Source: Paraburkholderia saeva (GTDB taxonomy: Bacteria; Pseudomonadota; Gammaproteobacteria; Burkholderiales; Burkholderiaceae). Taken from it: DNA of 64,000 bases. The stretch spans positions 496,001-560,000 of the forward strand of contig NZ_CAJQZC010000002.1 in NCBI RefSeq assembly GCF_907164555.1, in the 5' to 3' direction. Made by a program: the position numbers and the translations under genes. Under the pieces are notes generated by a model. It worked only from the letters and a program-made list of their open reading frames with translations, had not been told where the DNA came from and did no database searches. Shown one piece after another: positions 38,329 to 46,166 of the stretch. How positions within the stretch are numbered: position 1 is the first letter of the stretch; every line of letters begins with the position of its first letter.

Positions 38329-38712
38329 TCACTCGATCGCGCAACGCGTCGCCTGCCAGGCAATCAGCCGCCAGCGTCCGGATTCCTGCGTCTGGATTGC
38401 CGTATAGGCGATCGGAAAAAGCAGCGCGCCGTTGTTCGCTTCCATCTCGATCAGGGCACGCCCCGTGACGACGCAGGTCTCGTGGCCCACGGCCAGTACG
38501 TCCTGAGACTGGATTTCGATCTGGCGGTAGCGGCGGCGGCCCGCCATGATGGCATCGATGAACTGCTGCTTCGACTCGCGTTTGCCGTTGGTATGAACGT
38601 AGATGACGTTGTCCGACAGCAGTGCGTCGAGCAGTTCACCGTTGCCGTCGACCATCGCGCGAAAGCGGTCGCGCTCCAGCCCGCGAATCGCCTCGATCAC
38701 TTTTGCCGCCAT
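38329..38712 (-). CDS. NTF2-like (SnoaL/DUF4440) family protein
   Basis: A 127-residue cone-shaped cystatin-like fold protein. It begins KVIEAIRGLERDRFRAMV followed by DLLDALLSDNVIYVHTNG, the DUF4440 start, and ends QESGRWRLIAWQATR. Members include isomerases, polyketide cyclases and stress proteins, so no function can be assigned. ATG 38712 is preferred because GGAG lies just upstream; a start six codons earlier is possible. It lies 49 bp downstream of pagL on the same strand. Confidence 0.8.
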   Translation of the reverse strand: MAAKVIEAIRGLERDRFRAMVDGNGELLDALLSDNVIYVHTNGKRESKQQFIDAIMAGRRRYRQIEIQSQDVLAVGHETCVVTGRALIEMEANNGALLFPIAYTAIQTQESGRWRLIAWQATRCAIE

Positions 38713-38761
38713 CGCTCCGCCCCTTTGCACCGACAGGAGCCGCGCAGAGCGGCCCCCGACG

Positions 38762-39322
38762 TCAGAAGTTGTATTGCAGATATAGCTGGGTGAAATTTAT
38801 ACCAGGATTCGGCTCTTTGATACTGGCGTTGGACAGATGCTGGAAGCGAAAGCCGGCCTGGTACTGCTGGCGGTCGCCGAACTGGGCGCCTACGCCCACC
38901 ATGTCGGCGAACTGGAACGCCGACGAAAGCGTGTAGGAATTCGAGATCGTCGGGCTGGTGAGCACACGCACGCCGACGCCGGCTTCGACAAACGGCCGGA
39001 ATCCGCCCGAGCCCTTGATAAAACGGATCACCGGCGTGATGCCGAACTCGCCGGTGTTCTGGTGCACGTCGCCTTCGGCGCTATGCCACCACGAGACGTG
39101 TGCCTCGCCGATCAGCGTGAAGTGCCAGCCGCCGACCTCCCACCAGGTGAGACCCGGATCCCATGCCATGCCCAGATCGAGCTTGTTCACGTGATGATTG
39201 GCCATGCCGGCCGCCACCTGAACGCCGAACCGGTCTGCGAGAGCCAGTTCTGAAAAGCTCAGCAATGCCAGCACAACGCTACTCCGGAGCAGCCAGCCGG
39301 GCCGGGCATTATTCTTCTTCAT
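38762..39322 (-). CDS. pagL: Lipid A 3-O-deacylase PagL
   Basis: Outer-membrane beta-barrel that removes the 3-O acyl chain of lipid A. The 186-residue precursor has a signal peptide ending near SELALA-DRFG (about residue 29). The mature barrel ends in an aromatic residue (YLQYNF), as outer-membrane proteins do, and has the family's C-terminal FQHLSNASIKEPNPGINF, carrying the catalytic His162 and Ser164. The Glu expected about 12 residues further, from P. aeruginosa PagL, aligns by my reading with Asn176. It is divergent from rpoH. Confidence 0.88.
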   Translation of the reverse strand: MKKNNARPGWLLRSSVVLALLSFSELALADRFGVQVAAGMANHHVNKLDLGMAWDPGLTWWEVGGWHFTLIGEAHVSWWHSAEGDVHQNTGEFGITPVIRFIKGSGGFRPFVEAGVGVRVLTSPTISNSYTLSSAFQFADMVGVGAQFGDRQQYQAGFRFQHLSNASIKEPNPGINFTQLYLQYNF

Positions 39323-39530
39323 CGAACACCTTCGCCCAGATGGGTGGGTTGCCGCGAGGCGGGTGACGTCATTTATAGATAAATGAAGTAAAAGAAACCT
39401 TATAAAAGGAAGCTCGGCTTTGGCAAATAATTGCTAAAAATCAGACGAACGCTGGTCATTTATCCGCGTCAAAAGCGCGCAAAAGTGAATTGTACGGCGC
39501 AAGCAAAGTTCCCGCAGGCGACGTACAATG
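39323..39530. other. pagL-rpoH intergenic region, pagL side
   Basis: About 208 bases richer in A and T than the flanking genes. No gene is seen. TACAAT at 39524-39529 is a -10-like hexamer reading towards rpoH without a good -35. The specific sites towards rpoH are listed separately. Confidence 0.5.
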
Positions 39531-39554
39531 CTATTGAAGATGAAGTTTCAATAG
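39531..39554 (+). promoter_or_regulatory. Perfect 8-bp inverted repeat upstream of rpoH
   Basis: CTATTGAA (39531-39538) and TTCAATAG (39547-39554) with an 8-base spacer. It lies directly upstream of the sigma-E-type promoter and could be an operator or RNA hairpin. Confidence 0.6.
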
Positions 39555-39561
39555 GTTACAC

Positions 39562-39589
39562 GGAACTCTCAAGTCCCTACGGCCTCTAA
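39562..39589 (+). promoter_or_regulatory. Candidate sigma-E (RpoE) promoter of rpoH
   Basis: GGAACTC at 39562-39568 and TCTAA at 39585-39589, separated by 16 bases, match the ECF sigma-E consensus GGAACTT-N16-TCTAA at all but one position. Initiation would be near 39595, inside the CIRCE element. Confidence 0.65.
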
Positions 39590-39592
39590 GTA

Positions 39593-39619
39593 TTAGCACT
39601 CCTGCTACTGGAGTGCTAA
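39593..39619 (+). promoter_or_regulatory. CIRCE operator (HrcA binding site)
   Basis: TTAGCACTC (39593-39601), nine bases, GAGTGCTAA (39611-39619): the consensus CIRCE element with no mismatch. HrcA bound here should block initiation at the sigma-E-type promoter. It lies 58 bp before the rpoH GTG. Confidence 0.95.
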
Positions 39620-39677
39620 CATCCACGGGAGTCGTTTTCTGACTGAGCATTTGGTTGATTCCATAGGAGTTTTTTAC

Positions 39678-40613
39678 GTGAGCAATGCACTGACCCTTCC
39701 GAGTACTCTGAGCCCGTCGTCGGCTAAGGCCGCTCCGGCAGGTGCACTGGCGCTCGCGCATTCTTCGCTGCTGCCCGGCCAGCTGGGCAATATCGACGCC
39801 TACATCCAGGCCGTGAACCGGATTCCGATGCTGACGCCGGCGGAGGAACGCCAGTTCGCCACTGAATTCCGCGAGCAGAACGATCTGGGTTCGGCCCGTC
39901 GTCTCGTGCTGTCGCACCTGCGTCTGGTCGTGTCGATCGCGCGTAATTACCTCGGCTACGGCCTGCCGCACGCCGACCTGATCCAGGAAGGCAACATCGG
40001 CCTGATGAAGGCGGTGAAGCGCTTCGATCCGTCGCAGAACGTGCGGCTGGTTTCGTACGCCATGCACTGGATCAAGGCCGAGATCCATGAGTACATCCTG
40101 CGCAACTGGCGCATGGTGAAGGTCGCCACCACGAAGGCGCAACGCAAGCTGTTCTTCAACCTGCGCAGCCACAAGCAGGGTTTCCAGGCGTTCACGCCGG
40201 AGGAAATCGAAGGTCTCGCGACCGAGCTGAACGTGAAGCGGGAAGAAGTCGCCGAAATGGAAACGCGTCTGTCCGGCGGCGATATCGCCCTCGAAGGCCA
40301 GATCGAAGACGGCGAGGAAGCGTATTCGCCGATCGCGTGGCTGGCCGATTCGCACAACGAGCCGACAGCGGTTCTTGCGGCACGTCAGCGCGACAAGCTG
40401 CATAGCGACGGGATCGCCAGCGCCCTCGAGGCACTCGACGCCCGCAGCCGCCGCATCATCGAGGCTCGCTGGCTGAAGGTGGACGACGACGGTTCGGGCG
40501 GCTCGACGCTGCATGAACTCGCCGACGAATTCGGTGTATCGGCGGAACGTATTCGTCAGATCGAGGCCAGCGCGATGAAGAAAATGCGCGGCGCATTGAG
40601 CGAATACGCGTAA
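39678..40613 (+). CDS. rpoH: RNA polymerase sigma-32 (heat shock) factor
   Basis: Sigma factor for heat-shock genes. The 311-residue protein has sigma-70 regions 2 to 4 (region 2.4 [20 protein letters not shown]), the RpoH box [15 protein letters not shown], and a C-terminal helix-turn-helix ([20 protein letters not shown]). The start is GTG 39678, with AGGAG at 39665-39669; an upstream TTG would ignore that site. The Ala/Ser-rich N-terminus is longer than in E. coli. Upstream are a sigma-E-type promoter and CIRCE, so it may respond to both envelope and cytoplasmic stress. Confidence 0.95.
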   Translation: MSNALTLPSTLSPSSAKAAPAGALALAHSSLLPGQLGNIDAYIQAVNRIPMLTPAEERQFATEFREQNDLGSARRLVLSHLRLVVSIARNYLGYGLPHADLIQEGNIGLMKAVKRFDPSQNVRLVSYAMHWIKAEIHEYILRNWRMVKVATTKAQRKLFFNLRSHKQGFQAFTPEEIEGLATELNVKREEVAEMETRLSGGDIALEGQIEDGEEAYSPIAWLADSHNEPTAVLAARQRDKLHSDGIASALEALDARSRRIIEARWLKVDDDGSGGSTLHELADEFGVSAERIRQIEASAMKKMRGALSEYA

Positions 40614-40651
40614 CGCGCGAGCCGGCTTTTTCGGCACGGCTGTCGTACCCG

Positions 40652-40682
40652 GCCCCGCCATCGAAAGATGACGGGGCTTTTT
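40652..40682 (+). terminator. Terminator of rpoH
   Basis: GCCCCGCCATC (40652-40662), loop around GAAA, GATGACGGGGC (40667-40677) and five T (to 40682). One mismatch in the stem. Confidence 0.88.
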
Positions 40683-40690
40683 CGTATCTG

Positions 40691-40766
40691 TGTCCTAAGT
40701 CCTGGTCCGCTTTTAGGACAGTCGCACCCCTTTTTGTTGACGCAACGCAAAGAGCGCGGCGATACT
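40691..40766 (+). promoter_or_regulatory. cydP-cydABX promoter with perfect inverted repeat
   Basis: TTGACG (40737-40742), an 18-bp spacer and GATACT (40761-40766) form a fair promoter. Upstream, TGTCCTAA (40691-40698) and TTAGGACA (40713-40720) are a perfect 8-bp inverted repeat with a 14-base spacer. Across the region GTCC recurs three times in direct order. The repeat, placed just before the -35, is a likely operator of unknown regulator. No TTGAT-N4-ATCAA FNR box was seen. The rest of 40767-40914 holds nothing I can name. Confidence 0.5.
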
Positions 40767-40914
40767 GGTTTCGCGGGTTCGCCTTCGCGACCGTATGCCA
40801 CAGCGCGGAACGCCCGCGTCGACGAGGCCCGCTCCTAGAATTCCGTTATGCATTGCCTGGCCGCCCCATGCGGCCCGACCGGCATTCCTCCCATGGAGCC
40901 GTCATCGACCGATC

Positions 40915-41166
40915 ATGACCATAACGCTGAATCACAGGACCCCTCGCCTGCGCGCGCGCTGCGCCGCATGGGCGCGCGGCCCGACTTTCGCGCGCGACAT
41001 CGCGATCGTGCTCGCGATCAAGTTCGCGCTGCTGATGATCCTCAAATACGCATTCTTCGATCACCCGCAGGCGGAGCACATGTCACTGCCGCCCGCGGTC
41101 GTTGCTGAGGCGCTCCTCGCCGTTCCCGCACCGCATCCCTCTCAAGGTGAGACCCATGCACGCTAG
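40915..41166 (+). CDS. cydP: Cytochrome oxidase putative small subunit CydP
   Basis: An 83-residue protein with an Arg-rich N-terminus and one transmembrane helix ([24 protein letters not shown], spanning about residues 25-48), matching the CydP family placed before cydAB in beta-proteobacteria. Its exact role in bd oxidase is uncertain. Its stop lies inside cydA: the cydA ATG at 41156 overlaps its last 11 bases, implying coupled translation. The ATG at 40915 lacks a good ribosome-binding site; an upstream extension is possible. Confidence 0.75.
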   Translation: MTITLNHRTPRLRARCAAWARGPTFARDIAIVLAIKFALLMILKYAFFDHPQAEHMSLPPAVVAEALLAVPAPHPSQGETHAR

Positions 41167-42748
41167 CGAAGTCGTCGATCTCTCGCGCCTGCAGTTTGCC
41201 GTCACGGCGCTGTACCATTTTCTGTTCGTGCCCCTGACGCTCGGCCTGTCGTGGCTGCTTGTCATTATGGAATCGGTCTACGTCATGACCGGCAAGCAGA
41301 TCTACAAGGACATGACCCAGTTCTGGGGCAAGCTCTTCGGCATCAACTTCGCGATGGGCGTCACGACCGGGCTCACGCTCGAGTTCCAGTTCGGCACAAA
41401 CTGGTCGTACTACTCGCACTACGTCGGCGATATTTTTGGCGTGCCGCTGGCCGTCGAAGGCCTGATGGCGTTCTTCCTCGAATCGACGTTCGTCGGGCTC
41501 TTTTTCTTCGGCTGGAGCCGGCTTTCCAGAGTGCAGCATCTGGTCGTCACGTTCCTTGTCGCACTTGGATCGAATCTGTCGGCGCTGTGGATTCTGGTCG
41601 CGAACGGATGGATGAACAATCCCGTCGGCGCGCATTTCAACTACGAAACGATGCGCATGGAGCTCTCCAGCATCTTTGAGGTGCTGTTCAATCCCGTCGC
41701 GCAGGTGAAGTTCGTGCACACGGTATCGGCGGGCTACGTGACGGCGTCGATGTTCGTGCTTGGCGTGTCCTCGTGGTATCTGCTGAAGCGTCGCGACACC
41801 GAGTTCGCGCTGCGTTCGTTCGCCATCGCGGCGGGTTTCGGACTGGCGTCGACGATCTGCGTGATCGTGCTCGGCGACGAATCGGGTTATCGAACGGGCG
41901 AAGTGCAACAGATCAAGCTCGCCGCGATCGAATCCGAATGGGAAACGGCGCCCGCGCCCGCGCCGTTCACGATCTTCGGCATTCCGAACCAGCAGGAAGA
42001 ACGCACCGACTACGCGATCCGCGTGCCGTACGCGCTGGGCATCATCGCAACACGGTCGCTCGATGAGCCCGTGCTGGGTCTGAAAGACCTGATGGCGCAC
42101 AACGAAACGCGCATCCGGAACGGGATGCTCGCATACGGCGCGCTGCAGCATCTGAAGAGCGGCGACGACACCGACGAAGCGCACGCGACGTTCGAGGCGC
42201 ACAAAGCGGACCTCGGCTACGGCCTGATGCTCAAGCAGTTCACGACGGACGTCACCGACGCGACGCCGGAACAGATCCGGCAGGCAGCAAAGAAGACGAT
42301 CCCGCCGGTCGCACCCGTGTTCTTTTCGTTCCGCCTGATGGTCGGCCTCGGCATCCTGTTTCTGGCGACGTTCGTGCTGGCGTTCTGGTTCTGCGCGCAA
42401 CGCTCGCTGCTGCTCGACAAGCGCCGCTGGTTCCTGCGCTGGGCCGTGTGGGCCATTCCGCTGCCGTGGCTTGCGGCCGAGTTTGGCTGGATCGTCGCTG
42501 AAGTCGGGCGGCAGCCGTGGACGATCGCGGGCATTCTGCCCACGTCGCTGTCCGCGTCGAGCCTGCAACCCGGCGATCTGTACCTGAGTCTGGCCGGTTT
42601 CGTGGTGTTCTACACGGCGCTCTTCATCATCGAAATCACGTTGATGTTCAAGTACGCGCGCCTCGGCCCTTCTTCGCTGCATACGGGCCGCTATCATCAC
42701 GAGCAGGACAAGCCCGCGCCCGCGCTCGCCGGCAAGTCTGCGGCGTAA
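41156..42748 (+). CDS. cydA: Cytochrome bd ubiquinol oxidase subunit I
   Basis: Haem-bearing subunit of the high-affinity terminal oxidase. The 530-residue protein has nine or so membrane spans; the N-terminal haem-ligand region has [16 protein letters not shown] with the conserved His, and the quinol-binding loop is of the long E. coli type with [19 protein letters not shown]. It ends [15 protein letters not shown] and carries the GRQPWTIAG motif. ATG 41156 ([14 protein letters not shown]) overlaps cydP. cydB follows after 31 bp. Confidence 0.96.
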   Translation: MHASEVVDLSRLQFAVTALYHFLFVPLTLGLSWLLVIMESVYVMTGKQIYKDMTQFWGKLFGINFAMGVTTGLTLEFQFGTNWSYYSHYVGDIFGVPLAVEGLMAFFLESTFVGLFFFGWSRLSRVQHLVVTFLVALGSNLSALWILVANGWMNNPVGAHFNYETMRMELSSIFEVLFNPVAQVKFVHTVSAGYVTASMFVLGVSSWYLLKRRDTEFALRSFAIAAGFGLASTICVIVLGDESGYRTGEVQQIKLAAIESEWETAPAPAPFTIFGIPNQQEERTDYAIRVPYALGIIATRSLDEPVLGLKDLMAHNETRIRNGMLAYGALQHLKSGDDTDEAHATFEAHKADLGYGLMLKQFTTDVTDATPEQIRQAAKKTIPPVAPVFFSFRLMVGLGILFLATFVLAFWFCAQRSLLLDKRRWFLRWAVWAIPLPWLAAEFGWIVAEVGRQPWTIAGILPTSLSASSLQPGDLYLSLAGFVVFYTALFIIEITLMFKYARLGPSSLHTGRYHHEQDKPAPALAGKSAA

Positions 42749-42779
42749 TTCACACCAGTCTCATCAACGGGAAATCATC

Positions 42780-43916
42780 ATGGATTACGTCACCCTCAAG
42801 CTGGTCTGGTGGGTACTGATCGGCGTGCTGCTGATCGGCTTCGCACTCACCGACGGATTCGATATGGGCGCGGCGATCCTGTTGCCCTTCATCGGCAAGA
42901 ACGACGGCGAGCGACGCATCGTCGTGAATACCGTCGGCGCGACGTGGGAAGGCAACCAGGTCTGGCTCATCACGGCCGGCGGCGCGATGTTCGCGGCGTG
43001 GCCGCTCGTCTACGCGGCATCGTTCTCCGGCTTCTATTTCGCAATGCTGCTCGTGCTGTTCGCGCTGTTCTTCCGGCCGGTCGGCTTCGACTATCGCAAC
43101 AAGCGCGAAGATCCGCGCTGGCGCACGGCGTGGGACTGGGCGCTCTTTGTCGGCGGTTTCGTGCCGGCGCTCGTATTCGGCGTCGCATTCGGGAATCTGC
43201 TGCAAGGCGTGCCGTTCGAGTTCGACACCGATCTGCGCGTGACGTATCACGGCGGCTTCTTCGCGCTGCTCAATCCGTTCGCGCTCGTCTGCGGGCTCGT
43301 GAGCGTGTCGATGCTCGCGGCGCATGGCGCGGCCTTCGTCAAGATGAAGACGGATGGCATCGTCGCGCGACGCGCTTCGGTGGCGCTTCGCATCATGTCG
43401 CTCGCCGCGGTGGCGCTCTTCATCATCGCCGGCCTGCTGGTGGCGACGGTGATCGGCGGCTATCAGATCGTCGATGCCGCGCCGCTCGATTCCGTCGCCA
43501 ATCCGCTTCTTAAAAGCGTGATCGGTGCTCCGGGGCTGTGGCTGAACAACTACTCGACGTATCCGTGGATGATTGCCGCTCCGGTAGCCGGTCTGCTTGG
43601 CGGCGTGCTCGCGCTGCTGCTGGCCAGCTCGCGCTTCGAGAAGATCGCGTTTATCTCGACCGGATTGATGATTGCCGGCGTGATCCTGACGGCGGGCTTT
43701 TCGATGTTCCCGTTCATCATGCCGTCGTCACTCGACAATCGCAGCAGCCTCACGGTGTGGGACTCGACATCGAGCCAGATGACGCTGCAGATCATGCTGA
43801 TCGCGGTCATCATTTTCCTGCCGCTGATCCTGATCTATACGAGCTGGGTGTATCGCGTGATGCGCGGCAAGGTGACCGCGAAGGCGATCGAGGAAAACAC
43901 CCATTCGATGTATTGA
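42780..43916 (+). CDS. cydB: Cytochrome bd ubiquinol oxidase subunit II
   Basis: Structural partner of CydA without haem ligands. The 378 residues have about nine transmembrane segments, starting [20 protein letters not shown], with the conserved [17 protein letters not shown] and [19 protein letters not shown], and the late [15 protein letters not shown] motif. Length matches E. coli CydB (379). ATG 42780 is 31 bp after cydA. cydX follows after 60 bp. Confidence 0.96.
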   Translation: MDYVTLKLVWWVLIGVLLIGFALTDGFDMGAAILLPFIGKNDGERRIVVNTVGATWEGNQVWLITAGGAMFAAWPLVYAASFSGFYFAMLLVLFALFFRPVGFDYRNKREDPRWRTAWDWALFVGGFVPALVFGVAFGNLLQGVPFEFDTDLRVTYHGGFFALLNPFALVCGLVSVSMLAAHGAAFVKMKTDGIVARRASVALRIMSLAAVALFIIAGLLVATVIGGYQIVDAAPLDSVANPLLKSVIGAPGLWLNNYSTYPWMIAAPVAGLLGGVLALLLASSRFEKIAFISTGLMIAGVILTAGFSMFPFIMPSSLDNRSSLTVWDSTSSQMTLQIMLIAVIIFLPLILIYTSWVYRVMRGKVTAKAIEENTHSMY

Positions 43917-43976
43917 ACGGCAACGCCGAGCCTGGATAGACGGGCGCGGTTTGTAACGGATTCGAAGGAGCTTGTG

Positions 43977-44135
43977 ATGTGGTATTTCAGCTGGATTCTC
44001 GGCATCGGGGTGGCGCTCGCGTTTGGCATCATCAACGTGATGTGGCTCGAAACGCGCCACCCTGCTGCGGCGAGGGAGAGTGGGTTGGCAAAGCGCGGCG
44101 GCCCGGAATCTTCGACGCAATCGCATCGGCATTGA
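43977..44135 (+). CDS. cydX: Cytochrome bd oxidase small subunit CydX
   Basis: A 52-residue protein. The first 26 residues (MWYFSWILGIGVALAFGIIN, then VMWLET) are the one-helix CydX that stabilises bd oxidase haems in E. coli. AAGGAG at 43965-43970, six bases before the ATG, supports translation. The C-terminal 25 residues are hydrophilic and Ser/Arg-rich, making it longer than the 37-residue E. coli protein. It ends the cydP-cydA-cydB-cydX operon at a strong terminator. Confidence 0.9.
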   Translation: MWYFSWILGIGVALAFGIINVMWLETRHPAAARESGLAKRGGPESSTQSHRH

Positions 44136-44198
44136 GTGCGGGTCTCGCGACGGGGTGCATCGCGCTTCGACGCCGCATCAAAGCCCGCCCGTCAATGC

Positions 44199-44232
44199 AA
44201 ACGCGGCGCCCAATCCGGGCGCCGCGTTTTTT
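44199..44232. terminator. Bidirectional terminator between cydX and nagE
   Basis: AACGCGGCGCCC, loop AATCC, GGGCGCCGCGTT and six T. The A tract on the other side suits the converging nag operon. Confidence 0.9.
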
Positions 44233-44260
44233 GTTACGTCCGTCTAACGCGTGAAACGCG

Positions 44261-46027
44261 TCAGGCAGGTTGCGGTGCTGCGCCGCCCGTTGCCGGCAGA
44301 CGCGTCGCCAGTTGCTGCGCGTAGCGCGGCGCCGCCTGACCCACGACGATGTGGAACGTGTCCGCCGCCACCCACGCGACATCCAGCCCCGCCATGCGCT
44401 GGCTGTCCACCGCCGACGGATCGCGCACCACGATGCGCAGACGCGTCGTTGCAACCGCATCGAGCGAAACCACATTGGTCGCGCCGCCAAACACGGCGAG
44501 CCAGCGTGCCGGATCCGGATCCAGCGGACCACTTTCCGGTGCGACAACCGCGGCCGCTGCGGCCGGTGCTGCAGCCGCTGCCGCCGGCTTCGCTGCCACT
44601 GCGCCGCCCTGGTCGATGGTCGTGCGGATTTCGTCGGCGATCATGTCCGCTTCCGGTCCGATGATCACCTGCACGTTCGTCGCGCCGCGCTTGAGCACAC
44701 CGCGCGCACCGATCGTCTTCAGATCGGCTTCCGACACCTGGTTTGCGTCCACCACCGAAAGACGAAGACGCGTCGTGCATGCATCGACGAGCGTCAGGTT
44801 CGACGCACCGCCCAGCGCCGCGATGTAACGCTGCGCACGCGTCGCCGCCGTTGCAGTCGCCGGCGCGCCAGCAACGCCACCCGACGTTTCCACAGCCGCA
44901 TCACCGTCGGCGTTGAGGGGTTCGCGACCGGGCGTCGCCATGTTGAACCTGCGGATGAAGAAGCGGAACAGGCCGTAGTAGACGACGGCATAGATCACGC
45001 CAATCGGAATCGCCATCCAGCCCTTCGTCGACAGACCGTAGTTCAGGACGTAGTCGATCGCGCCAGCCGAGAACGTGAAGCCGAGGTGAATGCCAAGCGC
45101 CGAGCAGATGGCGAGCGCCAGGCCCGTCAGCAGCGCGTGGATCACGTACAGCACCGGTGCGAGGAACATGAAGCTGAATTCGATCGGCTCGGTCACGCCC
45201 GTCAGGAACGACGTGAGCGCCATCGAGAACAGCAGGCCGCCCACCAGTGCGCGGCGTTCCTTCGGTGCTTCATGGAACATCGCGAGACACGCAGCCGGCA
45301 GACCGAACATCATGACCGGGAAGAAGCCCGTCATGAACGTTCCGGCCGTCGGGTCGCCCGCGAAGAAGCGATGCAGGTCGCCCGTCACCGCTGCGCCGCC
45401 CGGCGGCGTGAACGTGCCGAACACGAACCAGGTCAACGAATTCAGGATGTGATGCAGACCCGTGACCAGCAACAGACGGTTCAGCACACCGAACACGAAT
45501 GCGCCAATCGCGCCTGCAGTCGTCAGCCAGTGGCCAGCGAGGTCGATGACGGCCTGAACCGGCGCCCACACGTAGCCGAACACGATCCCTATCGCCAGGC
45601 ACACGACCCCGGTGACAATCGGCACGAACCGTTTCCCTCCGAAGAAGGCGAGGTAGTCGGGCAGCTTGATGTCCTTGTACCGGTTATAGAGCAACCCGGC
45701 CACGATACCGGCGACGATCCCCGACAGCACGCCCATGTTGAGCTTGTCGTTGATGTCCTTCATCACGGCGATCTCGATCAGATAGCCGATCGCGCCTGCC
45801 AGCGCCGCGACGCCGTTGTTGTCCTTCGCGAAACCGACCGCCACGCCGATCGCGAACAGCAGCGGCAGGTTGTCGAAAATCGCACCGCCTGCGTCGGCGA
45901 TCATCTTGATGTTGAACACATCGGGCTGACCGAGGCGCAGCAGCAGGCCGGCAACCGGCAGCACTGCAATCGGCAGCATCAGCGCGCGACCGAGGCGCTG
46001 AATCTTCAGAAACGGATTCCCATCCAT
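44261..46027 (-). CDS. nagE: N-acetylglucosamine PTS transporter, EIICB with a second, inactive EIIB domain
   Basis: Imports and phosphorylates GlcNAc to GlcNAc-6-P. The 588-residue protein has the membrane EIIC domain (about 10-370) with ten or so spans and GVTEPIEFSFMF, then an EIIB domain (about 397-476) with the phosphorylated Cys417 in VDACTTRLRL. An Ala-rich linker follows (about 477-504). A second EIIB-like domain comes last (about 505-588); there the Cys is replaced by Ala526 in LDAVATTRLRI. EIIA is supplied by the adjacent NagF fusion. ATG 46027 (MDGNPFLKIQRLGRA) gives the normal start. It is the last gene of the nag operon. Confidence 0.93.
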   Translation of the reverse strand: MDGNPFLKIQRLGRALMLPIAVLPVAGLLLRLGQPDVFNIKMIADAGGAIFDNLPLLFAIGVAVGFAKDNNGVAALAGAIGYLIEIAVMKDINDKLNMGVLSGIVAGIVAGLLYNRYKDIKLPDYLAFFGGKRFVPIVTGVVCLAIGIVFGYVWAPVQAVIDLAGHWLTTAGAIGAFVFGVLNRLLLVTGLHHILNSLTWFVFGTFTPPGGAAVTGDLHRFFAGDPTAGTFMTGFFPVMMFGLPAACLAMFHEAPKERRALVGGLLFSMALTSFLTGVTEPIEFSFMFLAPVLYVIHALLTGLALAICSALGIHLGFTFSAGAIDYVLNYGLSTKGWMAIPIGVIYAVVYYGLFRFFIRRFNMATPGREPLNADGDAAVETSGGVAGAPATATAATRAQRYIAALGGASNLTLVDACTTRLRLSVVDANQVSEADLKTIGARGVLKRGATNVQVIIGPEADMIADEIRTTIDQGGAVAAKPAAAAAAPAAAAAVVAPESGPLDPDPARWLAVFGGATNVVSLDAVATTRLRIVVRDPSAVDSQRMAGLDVAWVAADTFHIVVGQAAPRYAQQLATRLPATGGAAPQPA

Positions 46028-46166
46028 TGATATCTCCAATCCCTTCGTTGAGTCGTGGTCGTAGTTATTGCCTACGTCATTGCGTTGCTTCGAGAGCGGC
46101 CTCTTCAGCCGCCCGTGTTTCACTTACGTCTTCATGTCGCGAAGCCTGCCGCGAACCATGTGGGGT

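Noticed and set aside
40683..40914. FNR/ANR box before the cyd operon
   Set aside because: No TTGAT-N4-ATCAA or near match.
44270..46030. 586-codon open frame opposite nagE
   Set aside because: Shadow of the third-position GC bias; no recognisable domain.
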